DNA from: Myotis daubentonii
Lineage: Eukaryota; Chordata; Mammalia; Chiroptera; Vespertilionidae
Reading direction: 5' to 3'
Assembly (NCBI RefSeq): GCF_963259705.1
Contig: NC_081848.1
Coordinates: forward strand, 55,672,895-55,736,894
DNA length: 64,000 bases
In this document: piece after piece, positions 11,110-23,374 of the stretch
Layout: each line of letters begins with the position of its first letter
Position numbering within the stretch: position 1 is the stretch's first letter
Position numbers and translations under genes: made by a program
Notes under the pieces: generated by a model
Seen by the model: the letters and a program-made list of their open reading frames with translations, nothing else
Database searches by the model: none
Told to the model about the DNA's origin: nothing

Positions 11110-12650
11110 GAGAACAAAATCTTTGAAGAACATAGGGTGGACTTGACCAAGGAGAGCTACATATTGTGAGGGGCAACTCGCCAATCAGAAACTTCAAAAG
11201 GGGGATTAGTTAGTGAAACCGACCAATCAAGGCATCACAGTGAGGCCCTGGCTCTGAGTTGGGAACTTTCTCCTTGGAGAGGTAATCTGACTTCCTAATG
11301 GCGAAAGGCCACTCTGGGCTCTGACTGGCGCCAAGGTTCCAGGAAACAGGTCTGAGGCGGTTCCCGCGCCCGCAGTCACTGCCAGCGCGCCTTTGCTCAT
11401 AGATTAGCCATGAGGTCAACCGTTTTGGTGACTCACCTCGTGAAAATGAGACGGCAGTGTCAGGCCTTGCTGTTTCTCTGTAAGCATTTAAATTGATTTT
11501 TCCAGCTGGATAAATTCCCCTTTGTTTTTCTACAGAGGCTTAGGATGTGGCTGGATATCAGGTCCAAAGCTATGACCAGGTAAAAGAGCTCCATACCCCA
11601 CGCATGCAAGATTCAGACTCTGTGACCGATGAAACTGGCATTGAAACTGCCAAGAACCACAGCCTGGGGAAGCCAGCACCAAGGACTAGGGGACATCCCT
11701 CACTAGAGACAGAGGCAGCCCCATCCTGAAACACCCCCGCTGAGTGGTGACCCATTGCCACACATGTCAAGGGATCACGCTTCTCTGCTGGCTCCCATAA
11801 ACCACGTGACATCTTCTATTTGGTCAGAAACTTCCGGAACTCCAGGAATTTTACATGTGGAGAATCTCTAGGGAAGGGAAGGCTGTCCTGGCTACTGAAT
11901 CCCTGGAAAGTTCACTTTCTATGCTACCCTGTCACCCAGGATCCCCGCCCACATACCCATCATGCTGCTCCCAGGTCACACAGCCCTGCAGGCACAACCA
12001 CACCATCGAGGTTCATGGTTTGGGTCACTCTGAAAGTAGAGCCCGAGGCAAGGATTTGATGGAGTTGGTCTACTCAGAAAGTGACCCCAAGAAGCAGAGT
12101 GTGGAGTTGGAAGAGTGAGTCAGGGAAATAGAAAAAGCCAAGACGAGGGCGTGTGTCCTTGAGGCCGTGTCTGCAGACACAGGGGTGGATTCTGCTGGAA
12201 CCTCTGAGGAGTGTATAGGAGGCCTCCAGAGTATCCAGATGTCGGATGATAGCTGGAGTCTTTCTCCTCTGTCTCCCTTCCTCACTGATTGAAAGTTGTT
12301 CCCGGGGCCATTAACTCCCGGTGCTTCCAGGGGGCATGTGCTGGCTGTGAGCAAGCTCCTGTGGTGTGGGAGAAACCCCAAATTGAACTTGGAAAGACTC
12401 TGGTTCCAGCTTAAAGCGGGGCATTGCGAAGGCGCCTGAGCCCGTGTAGAGCTGTCCTCCACAGCTGTGGCTGAAATTAGAGGTGGGCCAGGGGCTTACG
12501 GTGCAGACACCACAGGCTACAGACACTGACTGGAAGCTTCCTGAACAATGTTATAAAGTCTGATAGAGAGCAACAGGGAAATAAACGCAAAAGGAGCAAG
12601 ACATGTGAATGGGCTTACCTCACCCAGACTGAAGTATGTAGTCTTTCACA
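11110..12650. other. intergenic, no gene recognised
   Basis: Mixed sequence with CpG-containing patches near 11330-11400 ('gcggttcccgcgcccgcag'). No exon, tRNA or clear repeat was identified. A small regulatory element at the CpG patch is possible but unsupported. Confidence 0.35.
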
Positions 12651-12659
12651 CTTCTACCC

Positions 12660-12880
12660 GGAAGGCATTGGAGAAAATGTACTGACTTCTGAATCCTGCA
12701 AATTGGGGTTCAAATCCTGGCTGTGCCACACTGAGAGTTTATAACCTTAGGCATGCCACCTGCCTGCTCCAGGTCTCATTTTCCTCAAGTGTATAATAGG
12801 GCTAAAATACTTACCTTACAAAAACGTTGTACAAAGCCTTTGGGACATGGTAAGCCCTTTGTCAACATATGGCAGCTCTC
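12660..12880 (+). mobile_element. MIR SINE
   Basis: Plus-strand MIR order: 'tggggttcaaatcctggctgtgccac', then 'aaccttaggcatgccac', then 'ctcattttcctcaagtgtataatagggctaaaatacttacc'. A decayed, ancient copy. Confidence 0.75.
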
Positions 12881-12893
12881 AACAAAGGCACGT

Positions 12894-13198
12894 TTTATTT
12901 TATTTTTAATGTTTTACATTTTCTCTTCTTTTTTATCTTTATTGTTGAAAGTATTACATATGCCCCTCTTCCCCCCCCCCCCCGCCCGCCCATCGACCCC
13001 TTCTAGCCCACCCCACCCCACCCCCTGTCCTTCACCACACTATTGTCTGTATCCATGGGTTATGCATATATGCATTCAAGTTCTTTGGGGTTTCTCTTCC
13101 CACCCATCCCTGCCTTCCCTCTGAGATTTAACAGTCTGTTCCATGCTTCTATGTCTCTGGATCTATTTTGTTCATCAGTTTATTTTGTTCACTAGATT
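12894..13198 (-). mobile_element. bat L1 3' UTR (5'-truncated), minus strand
   Basis: The T-rich start and 'tctttattgttgaaagtattacat' are the complement of a bat L1 3' terminus. A polypyrimidine/poly-C block (12970-13025) and 'caccacactattgtctgtatccatgggttatgcatatatgcat' follow. The same terminus on the other strand recurs at 48648-48697. It looks younger than the L1M copies in this window. Confidence 0.7.
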
Positions 13199-13687
13199 TT
13201 CCATACCCTCAGTCACCTCTGAGCTCCAGGCTGTCTCTGAGGGAAGGTGGCTATTGCACCTTCTCTAGACTAGAGATGCCGGCAATCTGGCACTTCAAAG
13301 GCCAGTCCAGATAACCATGTGGCCTCTGCTGTCCTCATCCTCAGAACCTTAAAAGAGCCACTTCTTTTCCTAGAGATTTGGTTCGCACCATTCAGGAGGT
13401 ACGTGGGAAGTAGATTTGAGTGAGATATGTAAAATTCAGGCATTAAAAGAAAATGGAAGGATGTGGGGATGATCAGTCTTTGGAGAACTATCCTGGCCTT
13501 TCCCTCAACTACTGAAGACAAAGATGCAAGCTTCCCCCTATGCATTTTACTGTTTTATAGTCTGTGTTCCCATTCCTTTGGGTGAACATTGAAATAAGCA
13601 AACTCAGATTCTAGCGGTGAGTGACCCTATGTGTCAAACCCAATCATCTGTGTTCCTCAATTGGGTTAAAAATGGTGCTATGTCTGT

Positions 13688-13756
13688 AAAACACATTTTT
13701 AAAACTATTTTTAAAACACATTTTTAAAACTATTTTAAAAAACATTTTTAAAACAA
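13688..13756. repeat. short tandem repeat of about 25 bp
   Basis: Two to three imperfect copies of an 'aaaacacatttttaaaacta' type unit. AT-rich, no gene. Confidence 0.75.
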
Positions 13757-14019
13757 TATTATTTATTGTTCTTATTTCAATTATTCCCATAGTTACATCC
13801 CTGCTACTCCTCAACTTTTCAACTTTAAATGACCTAAATGTTGACTTTTTAAATCTGGACTAAAAGGATCATGTGCTCTCATTTAAAAACTTCCTTCTCC
13901 TGATCTGCTTTGTCCTGGGGGGCTGGGGTTGGACATGAACCCCCATTTCAGCCCTAGTACCCAGACAATAGTTCTGCAGAAGAACTTCCCTGGGAAGAGC
14001 CAAGGAAAGAGTCTGGGCT

Positions 14020-14135
14020 GGGAGTGGAGAGATCAGAGTTCTAGTGCAGCTCTGCTGTGAACAGGCTGTGTGACCTTGGGCAGGTGCCTCGCCTCTCTGG
14101 GCACCAACTTCCTGTTCTTTAAGGTGAGGTTCTCT
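14020..14135 (+). mobile_element. MIR SINE fragment
   Basis: Core MIR phrase 'gctgtgtgaccttgggcaggtgcctcgcctctctgggcacc' in plus orientation. Confidence 0.65.
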
Positions 14136-14479
14136 GAGAATCAGTGAATGTGATCCTTGGGGGCTTAGGCAGAGGTCCCTGGATAGCTGGGATTTTCTGA
14201 GCCCCGCCATGGCGTCCCTGGCCTGGCAAGGGGCTCCCGCAGGGCAGGATCACATTGCCCCAGATTCCAGGACTCGCTGCGGCACAGACCCAGGATCGGG
14301 TGACAGATCCATCCAGCCTGGACTGGCTCAACCTCTCAGCTACAGCCGCAACCATGGGGGCTGGAAAACCAGAGCTAATGCAAGCCAGCTGGAGGCTAGG
14401 ACAAGATTGATGAAGGACAGGGAGAGGATTTGGCCAGGGGGTTGGTGTGGCTAGAGCATAATTAGTCCTGCCTGCTTCC

Positions 14480-14660
14480 CAGAGGCCCCCAAGCTGGGTA
14501 AACCTCATTAATTGGGAAACCCCAGTGGGGAATTCCTGTTCATGACCCAGAAAAGGAAGGGCTCCTTAGGAGTTAATTAGTAGTGAAAGTGTTTAAACTA
14601 TTAAATCGCTGAGCATCTGTTTACCTACAAACAACTGATATGTCAATTATCTGATCATCG
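14480..14660. promoter_or_regulatory. candidate homeobox-rich conserved element
   Basis: A unique block with 'cctcattaattggg' near 14506, 'gagttaattagtag' near 14570 and 'tatgtcaattatctgat' near 14640. Clustered ATTA/TAAT cores in a gene desert suggest an enhancer; function is inferred only. Confidence 0.3.
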
Positions 14661-15369
14661 AAGCAGACCCCCTAAGATAGTGATTACCAACCTAGTGATC
14701 CTAAAGGTCACTAGGAACCTTGTTAAGCATCAATCTCCAAAGCAGTGATCCTGATTGGTCAGCCAGGGGTGAGAACCATTGCCTTAAGCCATCCACTAGC
14801 CCAGGGTCTCTTGGTCCAATCTCAGTGGCTATGCATATCAGCAAGCAAAAAGTAATACTACTGCTATTGCTTTTTCTATAATTTATTTAGCATTTACTAT
14901 ATACCAAGAATAATGCTTGGCTTTTAGAATGCATTGTCTCTTTTAATCCACATAATAGCCATTTGCATTAAGGTAACTCAAAGGATTTAAAGGGGGGGGG
15001 GGAGTAATTAGAAATAATAGTGACAAAGATTATATTTGGTTCCAGATTTTTTGATTCCTGAGCTCAAATCTTGACTTTTTCAATGATCCCAAAAGCCTTT
15101 CCTGCCTTTTGGCTGGATAAGGCAATGCTCTGTTAGGCTTTTAAGGATAGACATAGTGCTATTAAAGATATCACCCATTACACAGACAGTAAAACCAAGT
15201 CCCACAAAGGCCAAACATTAATTGATTCAAAGAGTCCAGGTTTATGGCTTCCACACCTGGGCCATTTTCCTTTGACAAGGCTAACACCTGGAATTGTGAA
15301 CTAGAAGGAAGGAGAGAGGCCTGTCTCCAATGCTAAAAGTCAACATGTGTACCCTGATATTTAAGATGC

Positions 15370-15515
15370 AGACTAATTCAGTTAGGAGCACTGGGCTGTA
15401 ACCACAGTCACACCACTGACCCCAGTGTGACCTGGGACAAAGCACTAAACTTTTGCTGGTCTCAGTTTCCCCATCTGTCAAATGGAAATGCTACTATCTG
15501 GTTTGCCTTCAGCCT
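15370..15515 (+). mobile_element. MIR SINE fragment
   Basis: Contains 'gtgacctgggacaaagcactaaacttttgctggtctcagtttccccatctgtcaaatgg', the conserved MIR core, in plus orientation. Confidence 0.7.
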
Positions 15516-15939
15516 TGTGAGGGACAAATGAATGATGATGAGTGAGGGGAAAAAAGAAAGTGTTGTAATGATGTAAGGACCGCTCCAAGTGATGTGGGGC
15601 AACCTTGACTTAGGGAGATTCTTGCATAGTTATATGGAAATTTAGGGCTTCACAAGATAGCCTTTTAGGCCTTTGTTCCCAGAGCCAGTCTTCCCCTCAT
15701 TGAGTTGTAGGAAGCTAAAGAAAACACTTCCTCATTTTCTCTAGGCAAGATGGTTGACCAGACGGCTCCCATGGATTACATGTATGGCTCCTGGATTGAA
15801 CTTTATTGGCCAGGTAAACTTTGCAGTCCTACTGCTCAGACTGAGGGCAGATTCTTTCAAAGCCAACCTCACCTAGGAGCCCCATCCGGATGCCCGCCTA
15901 GTTCCCTTCCGGGCTTGGTGAAGGCATGAGCCTCCCCCG

Positions 15940-16090
15940 CCTCCTGCTCACTCCTCGGCCGCCAGCCCAGCAGCTGTTGCCTCAGATCATTGTGGACCAT
16001 CTAATCCCCTCTCCCGAGCCCTGGCCCCCTCCTCAGGCAGTAAATTAAGGAGGATGTAAGAACAGAGGGCACCAGCGTCAGCAGAGCGGC
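15940..16090. promoter_or_regulatory. candidate regulatory block with a MyoD-type E-box
   Basis: A unique GC-moderate stretch containing CAGCTGTTG at 15971-15979, a preferred MyoD E-box, then 'gcagtaaattaaggagg' near 16036. It lies about 27.7 kb upstream of the MYOD1 start. Mouse LncMyoD is reported some 30 kb upstream of Myod1 and is MyoD-activated, so this is one place such a promoter could be, but nothing here proves transcription. Confidence 0.2.
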
Positions 16091-16099
16091 ATCCAAAAC

Positions 16100-17030
16100 A
16101 TCCTCCCCCACCCTGTGCCTGAGTCACAGGGCCCTGAATTGGCCCCCTCTCTGCCTCGGTTGAGGGAGGAGGAGGCAGGGAGAACCAGGCCTAAAGGAAA
16201 GAGGGAAGTGAGAACCCAGAGGAGGGAAGGGGTTTATAGAGAGGAACCAGGCTTGGCTCCTAGGGGTGTTCTAACTCAATCACCTTCCCTGTCACTCTAT
16301 GTGAGATCCCGAATTCATACACCAGAGTGATGAGGACATGGAACCCAGACATCAGCTTCTAATCTCATCTCTTTCACATATTACATCCACCCTGGCTATT
16401 GTATCTCCATCCCTGAAATGAACAGAGAATAGTCAACTGACAAGACTAGGGAACACCTCTCACTCCAGGACCCACCCCAAGTCCTTGTTGAGGAGCTATG
16501 GTGGAGGTGGCACCTCTGCCAGCTGTCCTCACCTCCTGTCTGATAGCATAATTGACAGGACTGACCTTAAAATTCTATTACTCTATAACTTAAAAACACT
16601 ATTTAAGATTCCCTATGCGCATAAGATATTGAAGGTCATGCCAAGAGCTTTCTGATCTGACACCAATCTTCCAGCAAACTAAAGATGGAGGAAGAGAGAG
16701 AAAGATGGCAGATAAAACTGCTAAGGCATCTACTGATATGATCCAGAAAGAAGAGCAATGTAGGGATGCTACCCAGCTTTTTGGAGATACCACCTGGGAG
16801 CAGTGGCTTCCAATGCAGAGATCAGAGTAGGGTGATAAACCCATGAACTTGCGATTTTAAGTTAGCAAAGTCAGAGACTTACTAAGATGCAACTCATCCT
16901 TCAGAAATAGTGTGGAAATGTTTCATGTGCACAAAGAAAATGGGTCTGTTCAGAGGGAAGGACAAGCAATCCTATATAAAAAAATATCCATGTTGTGTTT
17001 CAGTCTTGCTGAAAATACCATTTTTATACC
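16100..17030. other. intergenic, nothing recognised
   Basis: No identifiable repeat, RNA or exon. Short open frames lack recognisable sequence. Confidence 0.35.
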
Positions 17031-18035
17031 AATAACTATCAAATTTCTACCCTCAACCCAGATCTCTCAAATGAACTCCAGACCCTTATAAGTATCAGTT
17101 TGTGCGATGTCCAATAGACCTCTCAAACTAACCTATCCAAAAGTGAGCTCCTGATCTCCTCTCTCAAATTTCCTTTACATACAACCTTTCCCATCTCAGC
17201 TTATGGCAGTTCCATCATTCACGTAGCTCAGGCAAAAACCTTGATGCTACCTTTGAGTCTTCTCTTTGTCTCTCCTCTCCACTCCCACATCCAATCTATC
17301 ATAAGATCCTATTGGCTCTACTTTCAAATACTATAGCACAAAGCTAACTACCTCTTATTTCCTCCACTGTTACCATTGTGAACCAAGCTACAACTGCTCT
17401 AACCTGGATGATTGCAAAGCTTTCATACAGTCCTCCTGCTTTTACCCTTGCCCTTGCCCCCGCACCCGCCCTTACCCTCCAATCCTTTTAAAATGCAAGT
17501 TGGGTCTCATACCCTTCTGCTCAAAACCCTTCAAGGCTCTCCATCTCCTCAAACTAAAAGCCAAAGGCCTGGCAATGCCTACAAGGTTCAAAATGATGTC
17601 GTTCCATTAATATTTGGCTCTCATCTCCTGCTACTCTTCCTCCTCCTCTGCTCCAGGTACACTGACCTCCTTGCTGTTTCTGAAATCTGATAGACATGCT
17701 CCAGCCTTAGAACTTTTGTTGCCATCTTTCCCTCTGCTTAGAATATTCTGCAAGATGTCTACCTACCCTCCTCATTCCTCACCACCTTCAAGTCTTTGCT
17801 GAAATATGTTTTTTTGTCTCTCCAGCATCCTGATCACCCTTACCCAATCAACTGTTTCTTTTTGTTTATATAACACTTTTACCCTTAGAGTATATAACTC
17901 ACTTGTTCAATATCATTATGCTTGTTGATCATCTCTCCCACTAAAAGGAAAGCCCCACAAGATCTGCATTTTGTTCACTGTTGTATCCCCAAGTGCCTAG
18001 AACTGAACTTGGCTCATTGATGAATGAATGGATGA
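17030..18035 (+). mobile_element. L2 LINE 3' remnant
   Basis: Typical L2 3' phrases in order: 'ccaatctatcataagatcctattggctc' near 17290, 'gattgcaaagctttcatacagtcctcctgcttttacccttgcc' near 17410-17450, 'ctcaaaacccttcaaggctctcc' near 17520, and 'tttgttcactgttgtatccccaagtgcctagaactgaacttggc' near 17970. It ends in the GAATGAATGG tail at about 18022-18035. No intact frame. Confidence 0.8.
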
Positions 18036-18545
18036 ACCAAGGTGGTAAAGGGGAGAGGAGTGTCCCCTGAAGCTTTCTGGTTAGATTACAAAAAATGAGG
18101 GCTGGCCTATTGAAATATGTTCCAGGGCTGCTTTAGAGATCTATTTAAGCAATGATGGGGTCTCCATCCATTTAGATGTCCTTCTACAAGAGACTTGTGG
18201 CTAAAAGTCAAAAATGTTGCAGACTTTGAGGTATCTTTAAGACAGCCCTACTTATAGCTGACTCAATAGAAATGGGCAAAAACTAGAAGGAACTTCCTCC
18301 TGATATTCTTTGAGTTCACCCCATGCCTGCTGCCCTATTCATGCCTTCATAACTGGGTAACTGTCCTGGTTCTCAATTTAGTCCAGCCCTTTAATTTTAG
18401 ATGTCTATTCTCCCACCCAGAATAGTCCAGACCCACCTTATGAGAGTACCATCTGTTTACTTCTTTGGCCTTTCAACTCAAATGGCTTATTTTGTTACCA
18501 ACTTTTGCCCCATTCCCATTTTTGCCACTTGTGTGTGAGAAAACA

Positions 18546-18604
18546 CCTGTATTCATTTTCTGTAGCTGTGTAACAAACTTAGTGTCTTAAAACAATACCT
18601 ACTC
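18546..18604 (+). mobile_element. ERVL/MaLR-type LTR-like repeat, left part
   Basis: 'tgtattcattttctgtagctgtgtaacaaacttagtgtcttaaaacaa' is the start of an LTR-like repeat related to the one at 31258. A decayed L1 separates it from its continuation at 19318. The family is not resolved. Confidence 0.5.
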
Positions 18605-19317
18605 TAAATCAATTGTCATTAGAGAAATGCAGATTAAAGCCACAATAAGATATCACTTTGTAACTCCTAGGATGGTTTAATCATAATAAAAAGACAGATA
18701 TAACAATTGTTGGCATGGATGTGGAGAAATTGGAACCCTCATACATTGCTGGTGGAATGCAAATTGGTACAATCACTTTGAGTCAGAGTCATCATCTGAC
18801 CCAGCAATTCTGCTGCTAGATATATATCTAAGAGAACTGAAAATATAAGTCCACACAAAAACCTGTTCACATATTATCATAGCAGTTTTATTCACAATAG
18901 CCAAAAAGTAGAAACAACTCAAATGTCTATCAATTGATGAATGGATAAATATAATGTGATATATCCATATAATGGAGTATTACTTAACCATAAAAAAGAA
19001 ATGAAGTACTGTAAATGCTACAACCTGGATGAACCTTGAAAATATTATGCTAAGCAAAAGAAGCCCAGACACAAAAGGCCACATATTGTATGATCCCATT
19101 TATATGAAATGTCCAGAGTAGACAAATCCACACATAAAAAAAGTAGGCTCGTGATTGCCAGGGACTGGAGAAGTGGGCAATAGGGAATAACTACTTAATG
19201 AATATAGGCGTTGCTGAGAGTAGAGGGGGAGAGGAAAATGTTCTGGAATTAGATAGTGTTGATGGCTGCACAACTTCGTAAATATACTTAAAAAATGCAT
19301 TGTACACCTTAAAAATA
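18605..19317 (+). mobile_element. L1M ORF2/3' UTR fragment
   Basis: Plus-strand L1 sequence, for example 'atgtggagaaattggaaccctcatacattgctggtggaatgcaaa' near 18718-18762 and 'ggataaatataatgtgatatatccatataatgga' near 18943. It ends at 'gcattgtacaccttaaaaat'. It is nested inside the flanking LTR-like repeat. Confidence 0.85.
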
Positions 19318-19845
19318 CCCATTAATTAGTTCACAATTCTGTAAATCAGAAGTCTGGGTGGGCTTGGCTGGGTTCTAATTTTAAGGTCTCAAAAAGGTAA
19401 AATCAAGGTGTCAGTAGGAGGGTGACATGAGACATATTCCAAGGATCTGAATTCAAACTCATTCTATTTGTTGGCAGAATATAGTCACTGTGATCATAGT
19501 GATGAGGTCCCGGTTCCTAGCTGGCTGTCTCTCAGCACCCTAAGGCCACCTGCATTCTGTCTTGTATGACCCCCTCAGTCTTCAAACTAGCAAATCAAAT
19601 AAGTGCATTGAGTCCTTCTTAAACTTCATAACTCTCTACCTGAGAGAATTCTTTGCTGTTAATAACTCATGAGATTAGATTAGGACTCCCCTCCACCACC
19701 CCCTCAGATAATCGCCCCGTTTTAAGATCAACTGTACCATATAACATACATAATACAATGAGGTATCTCATCACATTCACAGGTTCCAGGGATTAAAGCA
19801 TGGAATCTTAGGAGTCATTCTTAGAAATTCTGCCACTACAACACT
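19318..19845 (+). mobile_element. ERVL/MaLR-type LTR-like repeat, right part
   Basis: Continues the 18546 repeat with 'agttcacaattctgtaaatcagaagtctgggtgggc' and ends near 'cacaggttccagggattaaagcatgg...ctgccactaca'. It has no coding region. Confidence 0.45.
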
Positions 19846-20569
19846 TGATAACGACTTCAAGTGGACTTACTGACAATTTTATCTCCCAGAATGATCAAGC
19901 ATTCCTGAGTGCCTGTTGCATTCAGATGCTGGGAGTTCCACCAGTTGCCCGCCCCATCTCTCTGGTCCTTAGTCCAGTCCTAGCACACGATATGTGTTTA
20001 ATGAATATCCATCATGTGTTTGCTGAACTATCCCTACCCTATGGTAGGTCCCTGATCATTTGAGAAGACAGAATCATCCATGTACTGGAGAGGTTCAGGA
20101 GCCAATAGCTGTGAGAGGTAAGTACAAATGGAGGTCTTGATGTAAAGAATGGTGTCTCTGAAACTGGTCCTGACCTGTTACATAAAGAGAAGTGACAGGA
20201 ACCCTGAGAAAAATTAACAAGTCACTTTAGAGCTTGTGGTAACCATAGAGGTTATCTACATGAGATAAATGCCAAGCATGTCCCCATTTTTTGAAGGCAG
20301 ATTTCAAAAAGCAGGAGAGAAGAGAGACAGGCACCCATGAGCAGATGTGCTAGTCAAAGGTAACCACTTTTTAAAAACATAATTGCAAATGATTCCCATG
20401 AAGAAGAAAAGTTTGGGGGAGAGGAGGGAAGAGTAGAGCAATAGAGAATAATAGGGGCTCTGCAGGATGTCTTCTGGTGATTGCTTTCCTTCTTTCAACA
20501 AGTATCTACTGAGGGCACTGTGCCAGGTGGGACAACACAGGGAGAAACCCAATGGCAAATGCAGTATGC

Positions 20570-20704
20570 AGCCTCCAAGATGCTTCCCAATGACCCCTAC
20601 CTCCTGGTATAATGTAATCTCTTTCCTCTGTGTGTGAATATCAGCAGAAGTAATGGGTTGTCACTTCCAAGATTAGGTTATAAAAAGATGCAGCTTTATT
20701 TTGG

Positions 20705-20759
<55 letters not shown>

Positions 20760-21100
20760 ACTTGCTTTGAGAGAAGCCAGCTGCCATGTTGTTGGCTGCC
20801 TCATGAAGGGACCCACATGGCAAGGAACTGATGTCTCCATCCAAGAGCCACTGAGGACCTGAGGCTGCCAACAGCCACATGAGTGAGCTGGACATGGACC
20901 TTCCCCTAGTCACACTTCGAGATCACTGCAGCCCCAGCCAACACCTTGATTCCAGCCTATGAGAGACCCTGAGCTAGAGCCCCGGCCAGGCTGCTCCTGG
21001 ATTCCTGACCCACAGAAACAGTGGGATGATAAAAGGTGGTTGTTTAAAACTGCTAAATTTGGGGGAGATGTGTTATACAGCAATGGATAACTAATGCAGG
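20570..21100 (+). mobile_element. MLT1-type (MaLR) LTR
   Basis: It starts with the LTR-style 'cccaatgacccctacctcctgg...' and ends with the characteristic 'ggttgtttaaaactgctaaatttggg...tgtgttatacagcaatggataactaatgcag'. A (TC)n microsatellite (20708-20757) has expanded inside. It is a decayed solo LTR of an ancient endogenous retrovirus-like element with no protein-coding remnants. Confidence 0.75.
20708..20758. repeat. (TC)n microsatellite
   Basis: About 50 bp of uninterrupted TC within the MLT1 LTR. Confidence 0.95.
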
Positions 21101-22020
21101 AAGATTTATAATAGAGGTGATAATACTTCATAATAGTTATAATAAGGAATATAAATGAAGAATATACCCCCAAATCAGAGGCAGGATATACACCTAGCAA
21201 AGGCTTGAGAGAAGGGAGTCAGGAAGGAGAAGACATATGTGGGATGAGACTTGGGGAAATGCTAAAGGCAGAAAACAAGGTTTCTTCAGTTTTGTCTGGG
21301 GCAAGAAGCAGAACAAAGAAGGCTTTCTATTGGGGCAGAAGGTGGCAGAGAAGCAAGGAACTCCCCAATTTCATCCCATATCTATTGTCTCCATAGGTGG
21401 GCAGTGTGCCTCCGGCTACTTCATTCATTTCTCAGAAATGGCCAAGGGTGAAATGAGGTCTGAGTGGACATGAAGAAGGAGATGCTGAGGATTGTCCTAG
21501 AGCTCAGAGCTCCGCTAAGTGCACTCTCCTTAGGCCCCAAGAAACCCCACTCCGAGGGCCCAAGAGCATGTGAAGTAAGATTGTTGAAGTGCTATTGGTG
21601 GCCCTTGGGAGGCCTGGGAGATGGGAGGAGTCATACTGTTAGAGGAGACAGACACTGACTGTCTTTCCAGAACGAAGGAGGTGAATCGATCCTGATCTGG
21701 GAGAGGGTCCAGAACAGATTCTGAAGAGATGATGTGTGAGCTCCAGGCCCAGCCTCGAGTTCACTAAACAACACAGGTCCAGGCTTGTGAACCTTCTGGA
21801 ATATTAAACAGCAGAGAACGAGCAATAAAAGCCAGGATCCAGGTAAGGCTGTGGAAATGACGTATCCTGATTTCATCTGCCAGTTGATAGCCTCTTATGG
21901 AAAAGTGGAATAAAAATACTTCTAGGGTGACTGATAACCATTTCAACAGTGATGGCCAGAAATGACTGATTAAAGGAATATTATCGACTAGGGTGTTCCC
22001 AGGAGCCTCTCGGCCCCCAC
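21100..22020. other. intergenic, nothing recognised
   Basis: Purine-rich patches but no identifiable repeat or gene. Confidence 0.35.
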
Positions 22021-22024
22021 TGGA

Positions 22025-22250
22025 TAATAACGTTAACAGTTAACATGTATTGTGGGCTTACATTGTACTAGGAACTATTCTAAGCACTTTCTGTGGATTG
22101 TTTCATTTGATCCTCGAAACAATGAGATAGACACTATAATCAGCTCCGCTGAACAGGTGAGGAACCTGTGGTACAAGGAAGTTGACAAGATCACACAGTT
22201 AGGCTATCACAGAGCCAGGACTGGTGTCTGGTGGCCCAGACAATGCCTTT
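22025..22250 (-). mobile_element. MIR SINE
   Basis: Reverse MIR: 'aacatgtattgtgggcttacattgtactaggaactattctaagcac', then 'ggtgaggaacctgtgg...gacaagatcacacagttaggc' and 'agagccaggactggtgtctgg'. Confidence 0.75.
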
Positions 22251-22539
22251 GCCTTTACTCCATGGCCCTATTGCCCACATTCTCCCACCTGGGAAGAAGC
22301 AACTTGGCTGTTTGCACGAGTATGAAGCAGGCTTTGATGTGCAGCATGCATGCATGCAGCCCTGTATTAGTGCCCGTGTCTGTGTGTGCCATGTGAAACT
22401 GCACCTGTGTGATATTTGGGTGCCTGTGTGCTCTGGGCCAGCAAGTTGTTGGGAAAAGCTGAAGGAAAGGGGGCGGGGCACTGCAGCCCTGATCACGCTG
22501 TGCCCAGGGTGCTGGGAAGCAGCAGGAAGTTGGTCAGTG

Positions 22540-22612
22540 GGTCAGGCAGCTGGTCACTCGAGCAGAAGGGTGACAGGTGGGCAGGGGTGACCAGCCGGCT
22601 CCCACCTGCCGG
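22540..22612. promoter_or_regulatory. cluster of three E-boxes
   Basis: CAGCTG at 22547-22552, CAGGTG at 22574-22579 and CACCTG at 22603-22608 fall within 62 bp of unique sequence about 21 kb upstream of MYOD1. Clustered E-boxes of these types are what myogenic bHLH factors bind. The distance also approximates the reported human core-enhancer position, but the motif set at 27290 fits better. Confidence 0.3.
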
Positions 22613-23374
22613 GGCTGTCCATCAGCACCAACCCTGGCAGTGCCTGAGGCCAGGACCCCCAGCAGGCCAGTCCCAGAGGCACAGCCTTCCAGGGGACATC
22701 CCAAGGTGGCAGAAACCCACATACACACACAGCCAGCTCCAAGCCCTGGTCCAAGACCTAGCACCCAGATTTTTCCCTGTCCTCTCTTACCCAGCCCGCA
22801 CACCAGAGGCTAAAGGCTGCCGTGGCTGCCTCAGACCCTGAAAGCTAGGTGAAGGGATGAGATGGGCTGGGGACACACCATCAGTGGGAGCCCTCCCACA
22901 CTTATCTGTCTTCAACATTCAGATGATCCCAAGTACACATGACCTTGCTAATGTTGTGAGATAAGAAAAGGCGAAAGGGTCCTCAGAAGTCATCTATATC
23001 ACACCTCTATTTCTCCAGACAAGTAAAATTGAGGTTCAAAGAGGCCCTGGGATCCCCCAAAGATTCCGGAATCCATCTGGGGTCTAGTAAGATTCAGAGG
23101 ATTAAAACCGGAAGTTTGGCTGCCTGGGGGGAAGGTGAGTTCTGCTCAAAATAACATGAGCACGTGGAGGCTGTAAATATGTGTGGCAGGGGAAGATGGA
23201 ACCCCCCTCCAACCTTTACAAATCCAGGTAGGGGTGGGGGAACTGAGGTCTGGCCAGCTGAAAGGGCGGAGCAGGTAAGAAAGAAGGGTGGAGAGGGAGA
23301 GTGAGCAGGGGGAAGCCCAAGTCAGGATCCGGTAGAGGGGGTGGGCTTGGAGCAGGCAGGTGGGAGGCTCTGGG

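Noticed and set aside
22540..22612. E-box cluster as the MYOD1 core enhancer
   Set aside because: Its distance suits, but it lacks the MEF3 and homeobox sites seen at 27290-27530, which also matches my recollection of the enhancer text; kept only as a secondary candidate.
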